Below, one piece after another: positions 27,041-39,000 of a stretch of DNA of 64,000 bases. A program made the translations under genes and the position numbers. Under the pieces are notes generated by a model. It did not search any database and was not told the origin of the DNA. It saw only the letters and a list, made by a program, of their open reading frames with translations. This DNA is from Eubacteriales bacterium (GTDB lineage: Bacteria > Bacillota > Clostridia > Saccharofermentanales > DTU023). The stretch's first letter is position 1. Each line of letters opens with the position of its first letter. The stretch lies in NCBI GenBank assembly GCA_030537525.1, contig JAUNVU010000003.1, positions 1 to 64,000 on the forward strand, read 5' to 3'.

Positions 27041-28840
27041 TTAGGCTAAGGGGGCAAATATCCTGAGAAATTCTTGTATGAATTTCTGATATATGGGCCT
27101 CTTTAGCCATTCTTTTAATTTGATTTCCTTTGATTTAGTGACGGATTTTAGGAAGTCTTCGGTCATATTGACGACTAATTCCGTGTCATAGATGAAGATG
27201 CCGTTCTCATAATTGAGATTGAAAGAGCGGTAATCGAAGTTAATTGAGCCTGTTACAGCTTCCTTGGAGTCGACGATTAGTGTTTTTTCATGATTGAAGC
27301 CTGGACTGTATTCGTAGACTCGAACACCAGCGCGTAGGAGAGGCTCGTAATTGCTCTTGGTAGTCTGATTCACGGTCTTCTTGTCAGGAATTCCTGGACA
27401 GATGATTCTGACATCTATGCCAGAGCTGGCTGAGCGTGCTAGGGCTCTTGTGAACTTCTCATCAATTATGAGATAGGGGGTTGATATATAGATGTTTTTC
27501 TTAGCACCGTTGATCATTGCTAGGTAGAGGTCTTCGACTATATTGTGCGGATTATTTACAGGACCATCCCAGAAGGGAATAACGAAGGAATTGGGCTTTG
27601 CGATGCGCCTGGCTTCAGCTGAGTCAGAGTATTCCTTGCCGTAGAGTTCTTCCAGATAGTCTTGTCCAGTCTTAGTAAGCCTGCCGTGCTTGTCTATGAC
27701 CTTGCTTTCTAGCAGGCTGTCCCAGGCCGCTAAACGGAGTGGAAACTTGGCAGAAGGTTGATACTTAAGCATATCCTGAGGACTGCTGCCCCCAGCCAGA
27801 TGCCACATCATGAGAAACTGACGCAGCCCTTCCCAGGCCGCAGCACCACGGACCTTTAGAGCATTGTCCTTCCAATAGCCGAAGGGCTGGTAGATATTGG
27901 CATACTCATCAGCGAGATTAGTGCCAGAGTAGTAGGCTATGTCGCCATCTATGAGGCAGATTTTCTGGTGATTTCTATAGTTTATATACATCCGCGAGGT
28001 GTAGCGAAGTATGGGGTTGAAGCGGAGAATTGTGATACCAGCGGCTTCTAGAGGCTCTAGCATCAGTCGAGAAATTCTCCCCGCACAGGCGAAGTCGTCA
28101 ATTAAAAGTCGAACTTCGACACCATCGGCTCGGCGCTCACAGAGAATGGAGGTGAATTCATCCCAAATCCGTCCTTCGTTGACTATGTAGTATTCGGCGA
28201 AGATAAACTTCTTGGCTTGTCTCAAATCGGCAAACATCTGCTCAAACTGGCTTTGGCCCGTGCTGAAGTACTCTAGCTCGTTGCCCTGGTATAGGGGATA
28301 GCCCCAGTTAATCAGGAAGCGGGCGGCAAGCGGTAGGCGGTAGTAGGCGGCAGGCAGATTTTCTTCGGATTTAAATTCACGGAGCTTGGCGGCAGGTGCC
28401 ACACGCTGTGTCTTGATCGCGATATTTGGGGCTGAGTAGTAGGGGATCTGGCGCAGGCCAGGTAGCTGTGAGAGGCTGTCAATAGAGTCTTGTGAGTAGT
28501 TTTCGCTTTCAAGATAGTTCTTTAAGACGCGGCGACTCTCCTTGAAGATGCTCTGGCGGCCCCAGAGAATATACAAGATGACACCAGCAGCTGGCGCGAT
28601 CAAGAGGATGATGACCCAGGGTGTAGCGTAGGCAGATGAGCGCTGATAGCGCACGACAAAGATCGCCATGATCACAGCTAAAAACTGAAAGAAGATATGG
28701 ACGCCAAGAGCTGAGCTCCTGAGCCAGTAGTAGAGGTAGAAGATTAGGCCAATTTGTAAGAGGACTAGAACGGCCGCCAGAAGGAGGCGGAGTTGGCCAG
28801 GTAATTTCTTACGGTAATTGTACTTCTTAATTCGCTTCAT
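27041..28840 (-). CDS. cls: Cardiolipin synthase
   Basis: 599 residues. Two or three N-terminal membrane segments precede two phospholipase D motifs: HQKICLIDGDIAYYSGTNLADE and NHEKTLIVDSKEAVTGSINFD. This is the bacterial cardiolipin synthase layout, joining two phosphatidylglycerols at the membrane. It is longer than the usual ~480-510 residues, mainly between the two motifs. Last gene of the natA-natB-nadE-mutM-cls operon, one base after mutM. Confidence 0.9.
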   Translation of the reverse strand: MKRIKKYNYRKKLPGQLRLLLAAVLVLLQIGLIFYLYYWLRSSALGVHIFFQFLAVIMAIFVVRYQRSSAYATPWVIILLIAPAAGVILYILWGRQSIFKESRRVLKNYLESENYSQDSIDSLSQLPGLRQIPYYSAPNIAIKTQRVAPAAKLREFKSEENLPAAYYRLPLAARFLINWGYPLYQGNELEYFSTGQSQFEQMFADLRQAKKFIFAEYYIVNEGRIWDEFTSILCERRADGVEVRLLIDDFACAGRISRLMLEPLEAAGITILRFNPILRYTSRMYINYRNHQKICLIDGDIAYYSGTNLADEYANIYQPFGYWKDNALKVRGAAAWEGLRQFLMMWHLAGGSSPQDMLKYQPSAKFPLRLAAWDSLLESKVIDKHGRLTKTGQDYLEELYGKEYSDSAEARRIAKPNSFVIPFWDGPVNNPHNIVEDLYLAMINGAKKNIYISTPYLIIDEKFTRALARSASSGIDVRIICPGIPDKKTVNQTTKSNYEPLLRAGVRVYEYSPGFNHEKTLIVDSKEAVTGSINFDYRSFNLNYENGIFIYDTELVVNMTEDFLKSVTKSKEIKLKEWLKRPIYQKFIQEFLRIFAPLA

Positions 28841-28841
28841 A

Positions 28842-29666
28842 CTAGCGCTGACAGTGAGGGCAGAAGACGGTTGTGCGGCCAGCTACCTTGATAGATTTAA
28901 GAGGCCTATCACAGTTCAAGCAGTGCTCGCCTTTGCGGCCGTAGACGGCCAGTCTGCTTGAGAAGCTGCCCTTCTTGCCGAGGCCGTCCACATAGTCAGA
29001 AAAGGAGGTGCCACGAAAACCGATACTTTCTTCTAAGAGAGGTGGAATGATTGCCTGCAAGGAGCAGAGTCGCTGCTTGCTAATCCTACCACTTGCCCGA
29101 TCTGGTCTAATTCTTGCTCTAAAGAGTGCTTCATCTACATAGATATTACCAAGCCCTGCAATGAGGTCTTGATCCAATAAGAGAGCCTTAATGGAGCGCT
29201 TGGGGAAGCTCCTGGAGAGGGCATAGAGATGCTCTGGAACTAATTCGAGGTCTAAGCCATCTGGTCCGAGTCTCGCATAGCCAGGCGAGAGTATTTCTTG
29301 CTCGTCTTTGTAGAGGCCGATGCGTCCAAATTTGCGGACATCTTGGTAGTCGAGATAGCTGTATTTGCCCTTGCCATCTTCCAAGGTGAAGCGGACGTGA
29401 CAGTGCTTGTCTGGCTCTGTCAGAGCTTCATGGAAGAGGAGCTTCCCTGTCATCCTCAGGTGGACTAGTAAGAAGCAATCTTCAAGGTGAATTTTTAGAT
29501 ACTTACCGCGCCTACGGAGGCTGGTAATCATTTGACCCGTGGCATCGATGGAGGCCGGATTTTGAAAGATGACAGTTGTCAAGACCTCAACAGCAATAAT
29601 TCTTTGGCCGAGAATCAGTTCTTCTAGGCTTCGCCTGATAGTTTCAACTTCTGGCAGCTCTGGCAT
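28842..29666 (-). CDS. mutM: Formamidopyrimidine-DNA glycosylase
   Basis: 274 residues. It begins MPELPEVETIRRSL, where Pro2 is the catalytic nucleophile and Glu3 the general acid. The helix-two-turn-helix segment includes LLLDQDLIAGLGNIYVDEALF, and a C-terminal zinc finger has cysteines in CLNC and CPHC. It removes 8-oxoguanine and ring-opened purines. Its start overlaps the nadE stop (TGATG). Confidence 0.95.
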   Translation of the reverse strand: MPELPEVETIRRSLEELILGQRIIAVEVLTTVIFQNPASIDATGQMITSLRRRGKYLKIHLEDCFLLVHLRMTGKLLFHEALTEPDKHCHVRFTLEDGKGKYSYLDYQDVRKFGRIGLYKDEQEILSPGYARLGPDGLDLELVPEHLYALSRSFPKRSIKALLLDQDLIAGLGNIYVDEALFRARIRPDRASGRISKQRLCSLQAIIPPLLEESIGFRGTSFSDYVDGLGKKGSFSSRLAVYGRKGEHCLNCDRPLKSIKVAGRTTVFCPHCQR

Positions 29667-31345
29667 CAGTTAAGTTCCTCCTCGAGCAGGTCTAAGAAGT
29701 ACTTGGGTGAGAAGTCAGATGGTAGGCGTTCAGCCCTAGTGGCGGCGAGATCTTCGGCATATAGAACTGGAAAATCTGGCATGCTACGGCGTTTAAAGGA
29801 CTGGGTATAGAAGCGCCAGAGGAAGCGCTTCATGTACTCATAGCGCTCTTTGGCTGGGATATCGGCGAAGAGTTCTTGGTCTACAATCTGCTTTAAAATT
29901 TGGCCAGCAGAGAGCCAATTAGCTCTAAAGTGCCAGAGGAAATAATCATAGATTTTATAGGGGCCGAGTACGTTTTCTGTAACTTGGCTTGTCTCCAGTC
30001 CGAGCTTAGAATCTGCTGCTTGGCCAGTAGCGGGCAGGAGTTCGGGCGAGGCCTGGGCTTTGGCCAGTTTTTGCAATGCTTTGGCATATTCTGGCAGCTC
30101 TGCTGCAGAGATTGTCGCCTCTAAGCGCAGTAACTCAGGGACTAGAGTCTTGGGGATACCGCCATTGACGTGATACATAGACATCTGATCGCCGTTGTAG
30201 GTGCACCAGCCGAGGGCGGCCTCGGAGAGGGTACCAGTGCCGAGCACTATACCACCTTCTTTATTGGCCAGATCCATGAGAATTTGGGTACGCTCCCTGG
30301 CCTGGCTATTTTCGTAGGTGATGTCGTGAAGCTCGGGATCTTGGGCAATATCCTTAAAGTGCTGTTCACAGGCAGGGCGAATATCGATATTATGCAGCTC
30401 GAGCGAGAGTCCCTCGGCCAGGGCTAGGGCTTGCTGGTAACTCTGCTCTGTAGAGCCAAAACCTGGCAGATAGTAGAGTAAGAGGTCGCTCAGTGGCTGG
30501 CCGTTTTCGAGTAGGGCACGTCTGGCAAAGACTGCGGCAATAGCCGAGTCCATGCCGCCTGAAAGTCCTAGAATGAGCTTGGTGCCATTCAAGTGGGCAA
30601 GGCGCTGTCGCAAGCCCTCGGTGGGAATTTCCAATGCCCTTAGCAGATCATCATCAAGTACAGGGAAGAGAGGGTATTCTGGGCGACTTGGCTCGCGGAT
30701 GGGCAGCGTCAACTCATGACGCAAGGCGCTGAAGAAGAATTTGTGTAAAAACTCCTCTGGCTGGATGTCTGGGAAGTCGATGACCTCTTTAAATACACCT
30801 CGGTAATTTTTCGTCTTAGACTGCAATTCACCGAGGAAGGCGCCGTCTGAACTGCTATTGCCCTTAGCTGGTGAGAAGATCAAATAATGATCGTCGTTAA
30901 AGAGCTCGGCGAGGGTGGCAAGTTGGCCCTTGCCATCGAGATATGAGGGAAGAAGTGAGAAGATCAGAGGGATTAGACCGTGTTCTTTAAGAGTTTTTGC
31001 ATCGCGGATTGGCAGGTCTGGACAGAGAAACTTCTCATACTTGCCATCTTGGAAATGCAAGACGGCAAGAGTTCGGTCGAGCTCATAATAAGTGATGATG
31101 AAGGGGATGGTCTTCTTGCTCAACTTGGCGAGCTCAGGGATGGCGACCTTCAGTACGAAGTGGCAGAGCTCTGGTCTAAAGTATTCGAAATTTAGTCCCA
31201 CTCCAGTTAGATAAAGAGGTGGAAAGATAGCGAGATCGGCCTGTTCTGGCCATTTTTTAGACTTCGCTAGGAGAGCCTTGACCTCATCAAGGTTGGATTG
31301 AAAATCACCGAAGTGCTCTTGGGGATATAGGCAGCAAATTTTCAT
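29666..31345 (-). CDS. nadE: NAD+ synthetase with degenerate glutaminase domain
   Basis: 559 residues. The C-terminal synthetase domain has the PP-loop LGLSGGMDSAIA (262-267 core) and the NAD-synthetase block LSEAALGWCTYNGDQMSMYHVNGG. The N-terminal ~240 residues keep the nitrilase-like outline of glutamine-dependent enzymes but are short, and the active site is gone: the catalytic Glu of FPE reads FPP (Pro43), and the segment where the nucleophilic Cys and its surroundings should be reads FSPAKGNSS. I infer that ammonia, not glutamine, is used. GTGDLSE also reads GTGTLSE (Thr372). Overlaps both neighbours by one base. Confidence 0.85.
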   Translation of the reverse strand: MKICCLYPQEHFGDFQSNLDEVKALLAKSKKWPEQADLAIFPPLYLTGVGLNFEYFRPELCHFVLKVAIPELAKLSKKTIPFIITYYELDRTLAVLHFQDGKYEKFLCPDLPIRDAKTLKEHGLIPLIFSLLPSYLDGKGQLATLAELFNDDHYLIFSPAKGNSSSDGAFLGELQSKTKNYRGVFKEVIDFPDIQPEEFLHKFFFSALRHELTLPIREPSRPEYPLFPVLDDDLLRALEIPTEGLRQRLAHLNGTKLILGLSGGMDSAIAAVFARRALLENGQPLSDLLLYYLPGFGSTEQSYQQALALAEGLSLELHNIDIRPACEQHFKDIAQDPELHDITYENSQARERTQILMDLANKEGGIVLGTGTLSEAALGWCTYNGDQMSMYHVNGGIPKTLVPELLRLEATISAAELPEYAKALQKLAKAQASPELLPATGQAADSKLGLETSQVTENVLGPYKIYDYFLWHFRANWLSAGQILKQIVDQELFADIPAKERYEYMKRFLWRFYTQSFKRRSMPDFPVLYAEDLAATRAERLPSDFSPKYFLDLLEEELN

Positions 31346-32652
31346 TAAACAGCCTCACGCTTCTTAAAGAGGGCGAAAACTTCCTTCATCTTGGGAACTT
31401 TACCGTAATTCAAGACGCCATTCTTGTAGATGGTCACGGCTAGTTTTGCCGAGAGGAAAATGGTTACCGTGTGAATTATTGCGGCCAATACACTCTGCCA
31501 GACGGGCACTTCAAGCATGGCGACTCGGACGAAGAAAACAAGCGAACCGAGGAAGGGGACAAAGGAGACGATAGTCACCCAGGTTTTTTCTGGATCGAAG
31601 GTGGCGACAATCGAGATGAAGAAAATTGCAATAATCGTCGTCGTCAGTGGTGTGATGACCTGTGAGACCTCTTCAGAGCGGCTGACTAAGGAGCCGACTG
31701 CGCCAAAGAGGAAGGCGTAGGCCAGGTAGGTCATGATGAAAATTGCTATGGACATCAGGAAGGTCGCTAAAGGCAGTTCAAGGGCGCCGGTCAGGAAGGA
31801 GACCCTCATGCCCGTCAAATTCGACAGTGAGTAGAAGAAGTAGTAGGCGGCTCCAAAAATTGTCATCTGGAAGAGGCCTGCCAGACCTGCCCCGAAGACC
31901 TTGCCGTAGATCAGGCTGCGCGGATATGTCGAAGTTATCAATATTTCCATGGTCCGAGTCGACTTCTCGGAGGCGACAGAGGTTGCCGTCATCTGGCCGT
32001 AGCTCAGGAGGAACATGTAGAGGACCATGACCATGATGTAAGTGTAGGGCATGGTGCGGGCCTGGGTCTTGCCGCTTTCTTCAACTAATTCGATGTCGGT
32101 GATTTCAGGCTCGGCAAAAGCCAGGCTGACGTCTTCTTCCGTCATGCCGCGTGCGAGTAGGGTTTCTTCTTTTAAGCTTCTGCTGATCTGCCGTGCAAGC
32201 ATCCTCTCGACATCGACGCCAAAGGGCTTGCGCTTCGTTATCCACTGGTATTGGCAGGCGTCGTCGATGACGAGAATGCCGAAGGTCTGCTCGTCTTTGG
32301 CCAATGACTTATAGCTCTCCAGATCTTCTATTTTCAAGAAGGAGAGGGCATATTCGTCGGAATCGACGTCATTTTGGAGCTTTTCGAGGTCGATTGCCTC
32401 TGGAGCAGAGGTGGCGATGTAGATATTCTTGACTTGGCTAGAGGTCGTGGCGCTCTTAAAGGTATCTAAGAGGAAGGGCAGATTGAGCCCTAGACCGATT
32501 AGCACGATGACGACTAAGGTGGTGATAATGAAGCTCTTAGTAGAGAGGTAATTGTAAAATTCGAATAGGGTTACAGTGACGGTTGCCGACTGCTTGCGAT
32601 CCTTTTTATCCTGGAGTTCAAACTGTAGATCTTGATTTTTCGATTTACGCAT
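31345..32652 (-). CDS. ABC-2 type exporter permease (NatB-like)
   Basis: 435 residues: a cytoplasmic N-terminus, one membrane segment, a large outer domain (about 65-215), then five or six membrane segments. This is the ABC-2/NatB layout. The segment MTATSVASEKSTRTMEILITSTYPRSLIYGKVFGAG is the family hallmark. With the ATPase gene just upstream (8-base overlap) it forms an exporter of the NatAB type, which in B. subtilis exports sodium; the substrate here is unknown. Confidence 0.85.
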   Translation of the reverse strand: MRKSKNQDLQFELQDKKDRKQSATVTVTLFEFYNYLSTKSFIITTLVVIVLIGLGLNLPFLLDTFKSATTSSQVKNIYIATSAPEAIDLEKLQNDVDSDEYALSFLKIEDLESYKSLAKDEQTFGILVIDDACQYQWITKRKPFGVDVERMLARQISRSLKEETLLARGMTEEDVSLAFAEPEITDIELVEESGKTQARTMPYTYIMVMVLYMFLLSYGQMTATSVASEKSTRTMEILITSTYPRSLIYGKVFGAGLAGLFQMTIFGAAYYFFYSLSNLTGMRVSFLTGALELPLATFLMSIAIFIMTYLAYAFLFGAVGSLVSRSEEVSQVITPLTTTIIAIFFISIVATFDPEKTWVTIVSFVPFLGSLVFFVRVAMLEVPVWQSVLAAIIHTVTIFLSAKLAVTIYKNGVLNYGKVPKMKEVFALFKKREAV

Positions 32653-33628
32653 TGGCTTCTACTCCTTCCTCGGCAGAATCCTTGGTGACTGTGACGAAGA
32701 TGTCTTCGAGACTTGGCTCGACTACCTGGAAACGCTCTATTGGCAGCTCCAAATTGACGAGGTCGCGAAGTAGAAAATCTCTGGTGCTAGGATCTTTAAG
32801 TCGGACTAGGGCCGAGTTGTCCTTGACTTTAATTTCACTGATTTCGGCGGAGAGAGCCTGGCGATTCTGCAGTTCTTTTAGGCGTTCTACAACTGCCTGG
32901 GCAGGCATGGCCATGGCTTCAGCCTCTTGACTCAGGCGGATCTGGATGAGGTCTCTGGGATAACTACGTTTAATCTCGTCGATCTTGCCCTTCAAGACTA
33001 TCTCACCCTTGTCTAGTATGGCGACTTCTTCACAGAAGCTCTCTACGTAAGTCATTTGATGAGAGGAGAAGAAGACGAGTCGACCGTCGTCAACCAGCTC
33101 TTGCACTACGTCTCTCAGTAGTAGGGAGTTGACGGGATCGAGTCCAGAGAAGGGCTCGTCTAGGATGACGAGCTGGGGGTTGGTGATTAGGGCAGTAGCC
33201 AATTGGATTTTCTGCTGATTGCCTTTTGACAGCGTTTCAAGCTTCTGATGCTGATGTTCTAACATGCCAAGCTTGTGTAGCCAGTAGCGAGCATTATTTC
33301 TCGCCTGGCGCTTGGTTAGACCGCGGAGATTGCCGATGTAGATCATCTGGTGAAGAATCTGCAATTTCGGATAGAGACCCTTCTCTTCTGGCAGATAGCC
33401 AAATGACCTGACTTCCTCTTGGCGGCCGATGATCGACTCACCATTCAGTAGTATATCTCCCGAATCAGGGAAGAAGACATTCATCAGGATGCGGATGCTG
33501 GTGGTCTTGCCTGCGCCGTTGCGGCCGAGGAGGCCGAAGGCGTGGCCCGATTCCACATTAAAAGACAAGCCCTTTAGGACTTCTTTAGAACCAAAAGACT
33601 TGCGTATGTCGGAAAATTCAACTTGCAT
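32645..33628 (-). CDS. ABC transporter ATPase (NatA-like)
   Basis: 327 residues. Walker A is GLLGRNGAGKTTSIRIL, the Q-loop is around YLPEEKGLYP, the signature is LSKGNQQKIQLATAL and Walker B is LVILDEPFSGLDP, with the switch His in FFSSHQM. About 100 residues follow the ATPase core, as in NatA and EcfA-like relatives. First gene of the tightly overlapping five-gene operon ending with cls. Confidence 0.9.
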   Translation of the reverse strand: MQVEFSDIRKSFGSKEVLKGLSFNVESGHAFGLLGRNGAGKTTSIRILMNVFFPDSGDILLNGESIIGRQEEVRSFGYLPEEKGLYPKLQILHQMIYIGNLRGLTKRQARNNARYWLHKLGMLEHQHQKLETLSKGNQQKIQLATALITNPQLVILDEPFSGLDPVNSLLLRDVVQELVDDGRLVFFSSHQMTYVESFCEEVAILDKGEIVLKGKIDEIKRSYPRDLIQIRLSQEAEAMAMPAQAVVERLKELQNRQALSAEISEIKVKDNSALVRLKDPSTRDFLLRDLVNLELPIERFQVVEPSLEDIFVTVTKDSAEEGVEANA

Positions 33629-33648
33629 ATTGCTCCTTTAAAAGGAAG

Positions 33649-33670
33649 GGCCCCGTGGACTCACGGGGCC
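33649..33670 (-). terminator. Terminator between enolase and the ABC operon
   Basis: A 9-bp GC stem (GGCCCCGTG/CACGGGGCC) with a four-base loop; on the minus strand it is followed by CTTCCTTTT. It ends the enolase transcript. Confidence 0.75.
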
Positions 33671-33681
33671 ACAATCCTCAA

Positions 33682-35031
<1,350 letters not shown>

Positions 35032-35060
35032 TTATTATATCAGGATGTAGATCTTAGGGG

Positions 35061-35978
35061 CTAGGCCTGTCGCCTTAGCTGGTAAAGGCGGTTGAGCTGC
35101 TTGTGCAAAATCGCGATGATGAGAAGGCTTAGGGCGCTGAAGTAGAGCCAGAGCATCAGGGCCAGAAGGCCTGTCAGCGAGCTCATTATTGCGGAGTAGC
35201 GAAGTGGCCCAGATAGAAATACGGAGAAGATTCTGGAGATAATCAACCAGGTAAAAGCCGCAAAAAAACCTGAGAGCATGGCATTGTAGAAGGGTCCAGA
35301 CTTGCCAGAGGCATAGTGGTAGAGCAGGGAGAAGACGAAGCTCAGATACAGAAAGCTCAATAAGTAGGAGAAGGTGGAGATCAGCCCTAGCTGTAAGTCT
35401 GGGAAGAGGGCATCTTGTAGCATTTCGAGAACTAGCTTGCTGGTACTCAATAGAAGTGGCAAGAGTAGTACGGAGAGAGCCATGATACAGAGAATTAAGA
35501 GGGAAAAGACACGCCTCAAGAGCAGGGTCTTCGAGCCGAGGCTTCTCTCATAGATATTGTAAAGAGATCTCAGTAGCAGATTGATGCCTTTCGAGGCAGC
35601 CCAGATCAGGGAGAAGAAGCCGACAATGCCAAAGGATAGGGACTTAGAGCTCTTGATGCCATAGAGCAAGTCTTCAATGAAACCTAGGACGCGATTCGGT
35701 AGGAAGCGAGTGAGCTCCGTCAATTGGAGCAAGAGATCGTCAAGATTACCGAAACGCGCTAGAATGGAGCTGAGCAGCAGGCAGAAGGGAAAGATTGAAA
35801 AGACCATGAAAAATGCTAGAGAAGAGGCTTGCAAGCTGATTTTTGTACGCTGGAAATCACTGATTGCTGTACGAATAAAGCAGAGCCAGGAAATCTCCTG
35901 CTGGCAGTCGTGGTCTAATAGCTCGTGCTTCTGCTGATCCAAGATATTGCGAAGCTTAGTAAAATCTACCTTCTTCAT
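35061..35978 (-). CDS. YihY/BrkB-family membrane protein
   Basis: 305 residues with six hydrophobic segments. The family pattern is visible in SLAFFMVFSIFPFCLLLSSIL near the N-terminus, ASKGINLLLRSLYNIYE in the middle, and LTGLLALMLWLYFSALSLLIIAIL near the end. YihY/BrkB proteins are conserved envelope proteins without an agreed biochemical function. Divergent from addB with only 31 bases between the starts. Confidence 0.85.
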   Translation of the reverse strand: MKKVDFTKLRNILDQQKHELLDHDCQQEISWLCFIRTAISDFQRTKISLQASSLAFFMVFSIFPFCLLLSSILARFGNLDDLLLQLTELTRFLPNRVLGFIEDLLYGIKSSKSLSFGIVGFFSLIWAASKGINLLLRSLYNIYERSLGSKTLLLRRVFSLLILCIMALSVLLLPLLLSTSKLVLEMLQDALFPDLQLGLISTFSYLLSFLYLSFVFSLLYHYASGKSGPFYNAMLSGFFAAFTWLIISRIFSVFLSGPLRYSAIMSSLTGLLALMLWLYFSALSLLIIAILHKQLNRLYQLRRQA

Positions 35979-36009
35979 AACTTCTTAAGTATAGCGATGA
36001 GAATGATAA

Positions 36010-39000
36010 ATGACGAATTATAGTAGTGGACAAGTAAAAATCTTGCACGGCGCAGATCCCAGAGCGCTGCTCGACCGCTGCCTGTATGAGTTGGCAGAGT
36101 TTACAGATACTAATCCCCAGCGCAAGGCCTACCTCTTAGTTCCTGAGAGCTTGAAGGCTGAAAGTGAGCGTCGCTATCTCGAGAAATTTGCCAGGGGCGG
36201 CTTGCTCATGGCGGACGTGCTGAGCTTCCGCAGATTGGCAGAATACTGCTTGGCGAGGACAGGTGCGCCCGCCGAACCTCTGTCTAATTTCGCTGAGCTG
36301 CTCATCCTGAAGTCTATTCTCGAAGCTAGAGAAAGTGATTTTAAGAAGCTCTGCCTGGCTTCCTCAAAACTTGAAAATCTCAGTGAAATAGCCAAGGTCT
36401 TGAGAGATTTCTCACGCCACGGTCTCAATGGCTTAGAGATCCAAGAGGCTTCCAAGCACTATCCCTTAGTCGCAGGTAGAGAAAAATTACAAGAACTGGG
36501 TGCGCTGTATGAGGCCTTTGGCCAGGCTAGTCAAGCTCGCATCTTGAAGAGTTCACTCAGCAAGCTGCTAACTGAGCTATTAAATAGCGAAGATGAGTTT
36601 GTCAAAGAGGCCTTGAGTTGGCTTGAAGCAGCGGCAATTTGGATCTATGGCTACGGCGACTTGCGCAGACTGTCTAAAGAAGAAATTCAATTAATTGCAG
36701 CCCTTTACAGGAAGGGGGCAGACTTGCACATAGCTCTGCCGCTGGGCGAGGCCAAGCCGACAGGGCAGTTTGGGGCCTCGAAACTTAGTCAATTGAGTTT
36801 GGAGGACCTCTTGGCAGAAATTCCCGAGGCCAAGCCGCTGTATCAAGAGGTAGAAGATGGAAGGGCAGAAGAGAGCTTGGCTTTTGCCACTTATATCATG
36901 GGCGACAATCCAGAATTTCGTCTTAAGTCTGCTTTTACTCCGCAGCTAGTCCATGCCGAGGATAGATATCAGGCGGCGGAATTTCTCGCTGGTGAGATCA
37001 GGCGACTGCTGCTTAGTGGAGTGCGGCGAAAAGAGATTGCCGTAGCGATTTTCGAGCAGGCGGACGAGGCCCTTATAGAGGAGGTTTTCAAGGAGTTTGA
37101 GCTGGCCTCAGAACTCAGTAGAGTGCCCGTCATTGCGGAGTCGATGCTGTATCGCTGGCTCAGCTTCCTCGGTGACTTGCTGGGCGGTGAGAGCAGAGTA
37201 GACAAGCTCCTCAGCGGTCTGGAAAACGCTCTTAGGCCGGAGGCGGTTAGCTTGTCAGCGCTGTCGATTTTAGAAAATTTGGCCCTGGCACAAGGCATAA
37301 ATTATCTCAGTCAATTTGAAAGTAAGCTGGACTTGCCTGAAGGGGAAGCTAGGGCGGCCATTGTAGCGATAAAGAAATTGCAAGGAGAGCTTAACTCGCT
37401 GCGGCGTGTGGGTAGCTGTCAAGAAATTGTCGCTGACTTAGAGCAATACCTTGACCGCTGCGTCTTGCCCAGCTTGGAAACTATCCTGGCCGAGTCTGAG
37501 GACGAGATCTTCAAGCAGAATAATGCGCTCTGCTGGCGCAGTGTGGGCCAGGTTCTTAGAGATTTGAAGGAATTATTTGCAGAGCGCAAGAGCAGTCTGG
37601 AGGAAGTCTTCGAACTTCTCTTGACGGCGCTGGCGGCGACAATGCCACCGAGTATTCCTTTGGGTGTTGATCGCATAGCCGTCGGCTCAATGCGTCAATT
37701 ATTGGCAAAAGATGTGGCTTACTTATTCTGCTTCAATACTTCACTAGATAATCTACCGCCACCGCTACCTGCGGAGGGCCTCTTGCTGGCGAGTGAGCGC
37801 AGTTTCTTGAAGGCTGTAGTGGGAGAAAACTTCCCCAATAATCGCGAGGATTATCCAGAGACGAATGCCTACTTACTGAGTCAGATCTTCAGCCTGCCAA
37901 GGCGTGGCTTGATTTTCTTACACTGTCAATTAGCTGAACCAAAGAGCACGCCACCCTACCTCACGGGGGAGACCCTATCGCGCTTTGAACTGCGACTAGC
38001 AAGTCTCGGCCCCGAGCATATTCTGGCTCTCGAGAGTGGTCAACTACCAGATCAAAGGGCGCTAGTACCTGAGGCAAGGCGGCGGATTTTAGCCCGCTTT
38101 GGCCGTCAATATCTGGCAAATTATCCAGGGGACTTAGCTGAGGCCATCAGAACTGCCTGGTTTGGTGACTTTGACGAATCCCTCAGCTCATTTTACGAAG
38201 AGCCTGCGCGTTTGGCACTTGCCAAGCAGCAGTGGCCAGGACTGGCACAGGATCAATTGCTCGGCATATTGAAGCAGCTCCCAGCTTGCTCGGCGAGCAG
38301 TTTGAGAAATATTGCGAATTGTCCGTACCAGGCCTTCCAGACCTTCTTACTCGGCGCCAAAGAGAGAGCCGAAGCGGTGGTCAATCCGCTGAGCAAAGGC
38401 AGTTTTATCCACTTGATGCTAGAACTTCTCCTGCCACAGTTTGCTGAGCTTGCTGAGAGCTTGGAGGAAGCTGGTGATGAGCAGCTCTGGCTGAACTATC
38501 TGAGAAGAGATCTCCTCCCGAAAATCTACCAGCGAGCGGCTAATACCCAGGGCCTAAATTACTGGTTAGAGCCTGAGATTTACGGTAATGAAGGACAGAA
38601 GTTATTGAATTTTCTTCCAGCTTTCATCCACGCCTTGCAGCGAGAGGACAGGGGTTTCAGACCGCGCTATGCTGAGTGGCAGTTTCCCAAGCACAGCGCT
38701 GCCGTTCAGCTCGATTTTCCCCTGGCAGCTGAGACCGCAAGTATAGCGCTGTCAGGTGTCATCGATAGGATTGACGAGAAAGTTGTCGACGGCCTAAACC
38801 TTCTTTCTATTTCGGACTATAAGACTGGCAGTCAAGATCTTGATGAGGCGGCAATCCAAGCTGGCCTCGACTTCCAGCTGCCGCTCTACATCTATGTCGC
38901 CAATCAGTATTTCAAGGAAGCTAAGGTGGCAGAGGCCTCCATCCTCCGCCTAGACAGCTCAAACCCCAAGACGGTGAGCCTAGGTCAAGGAGTAGCAGAT

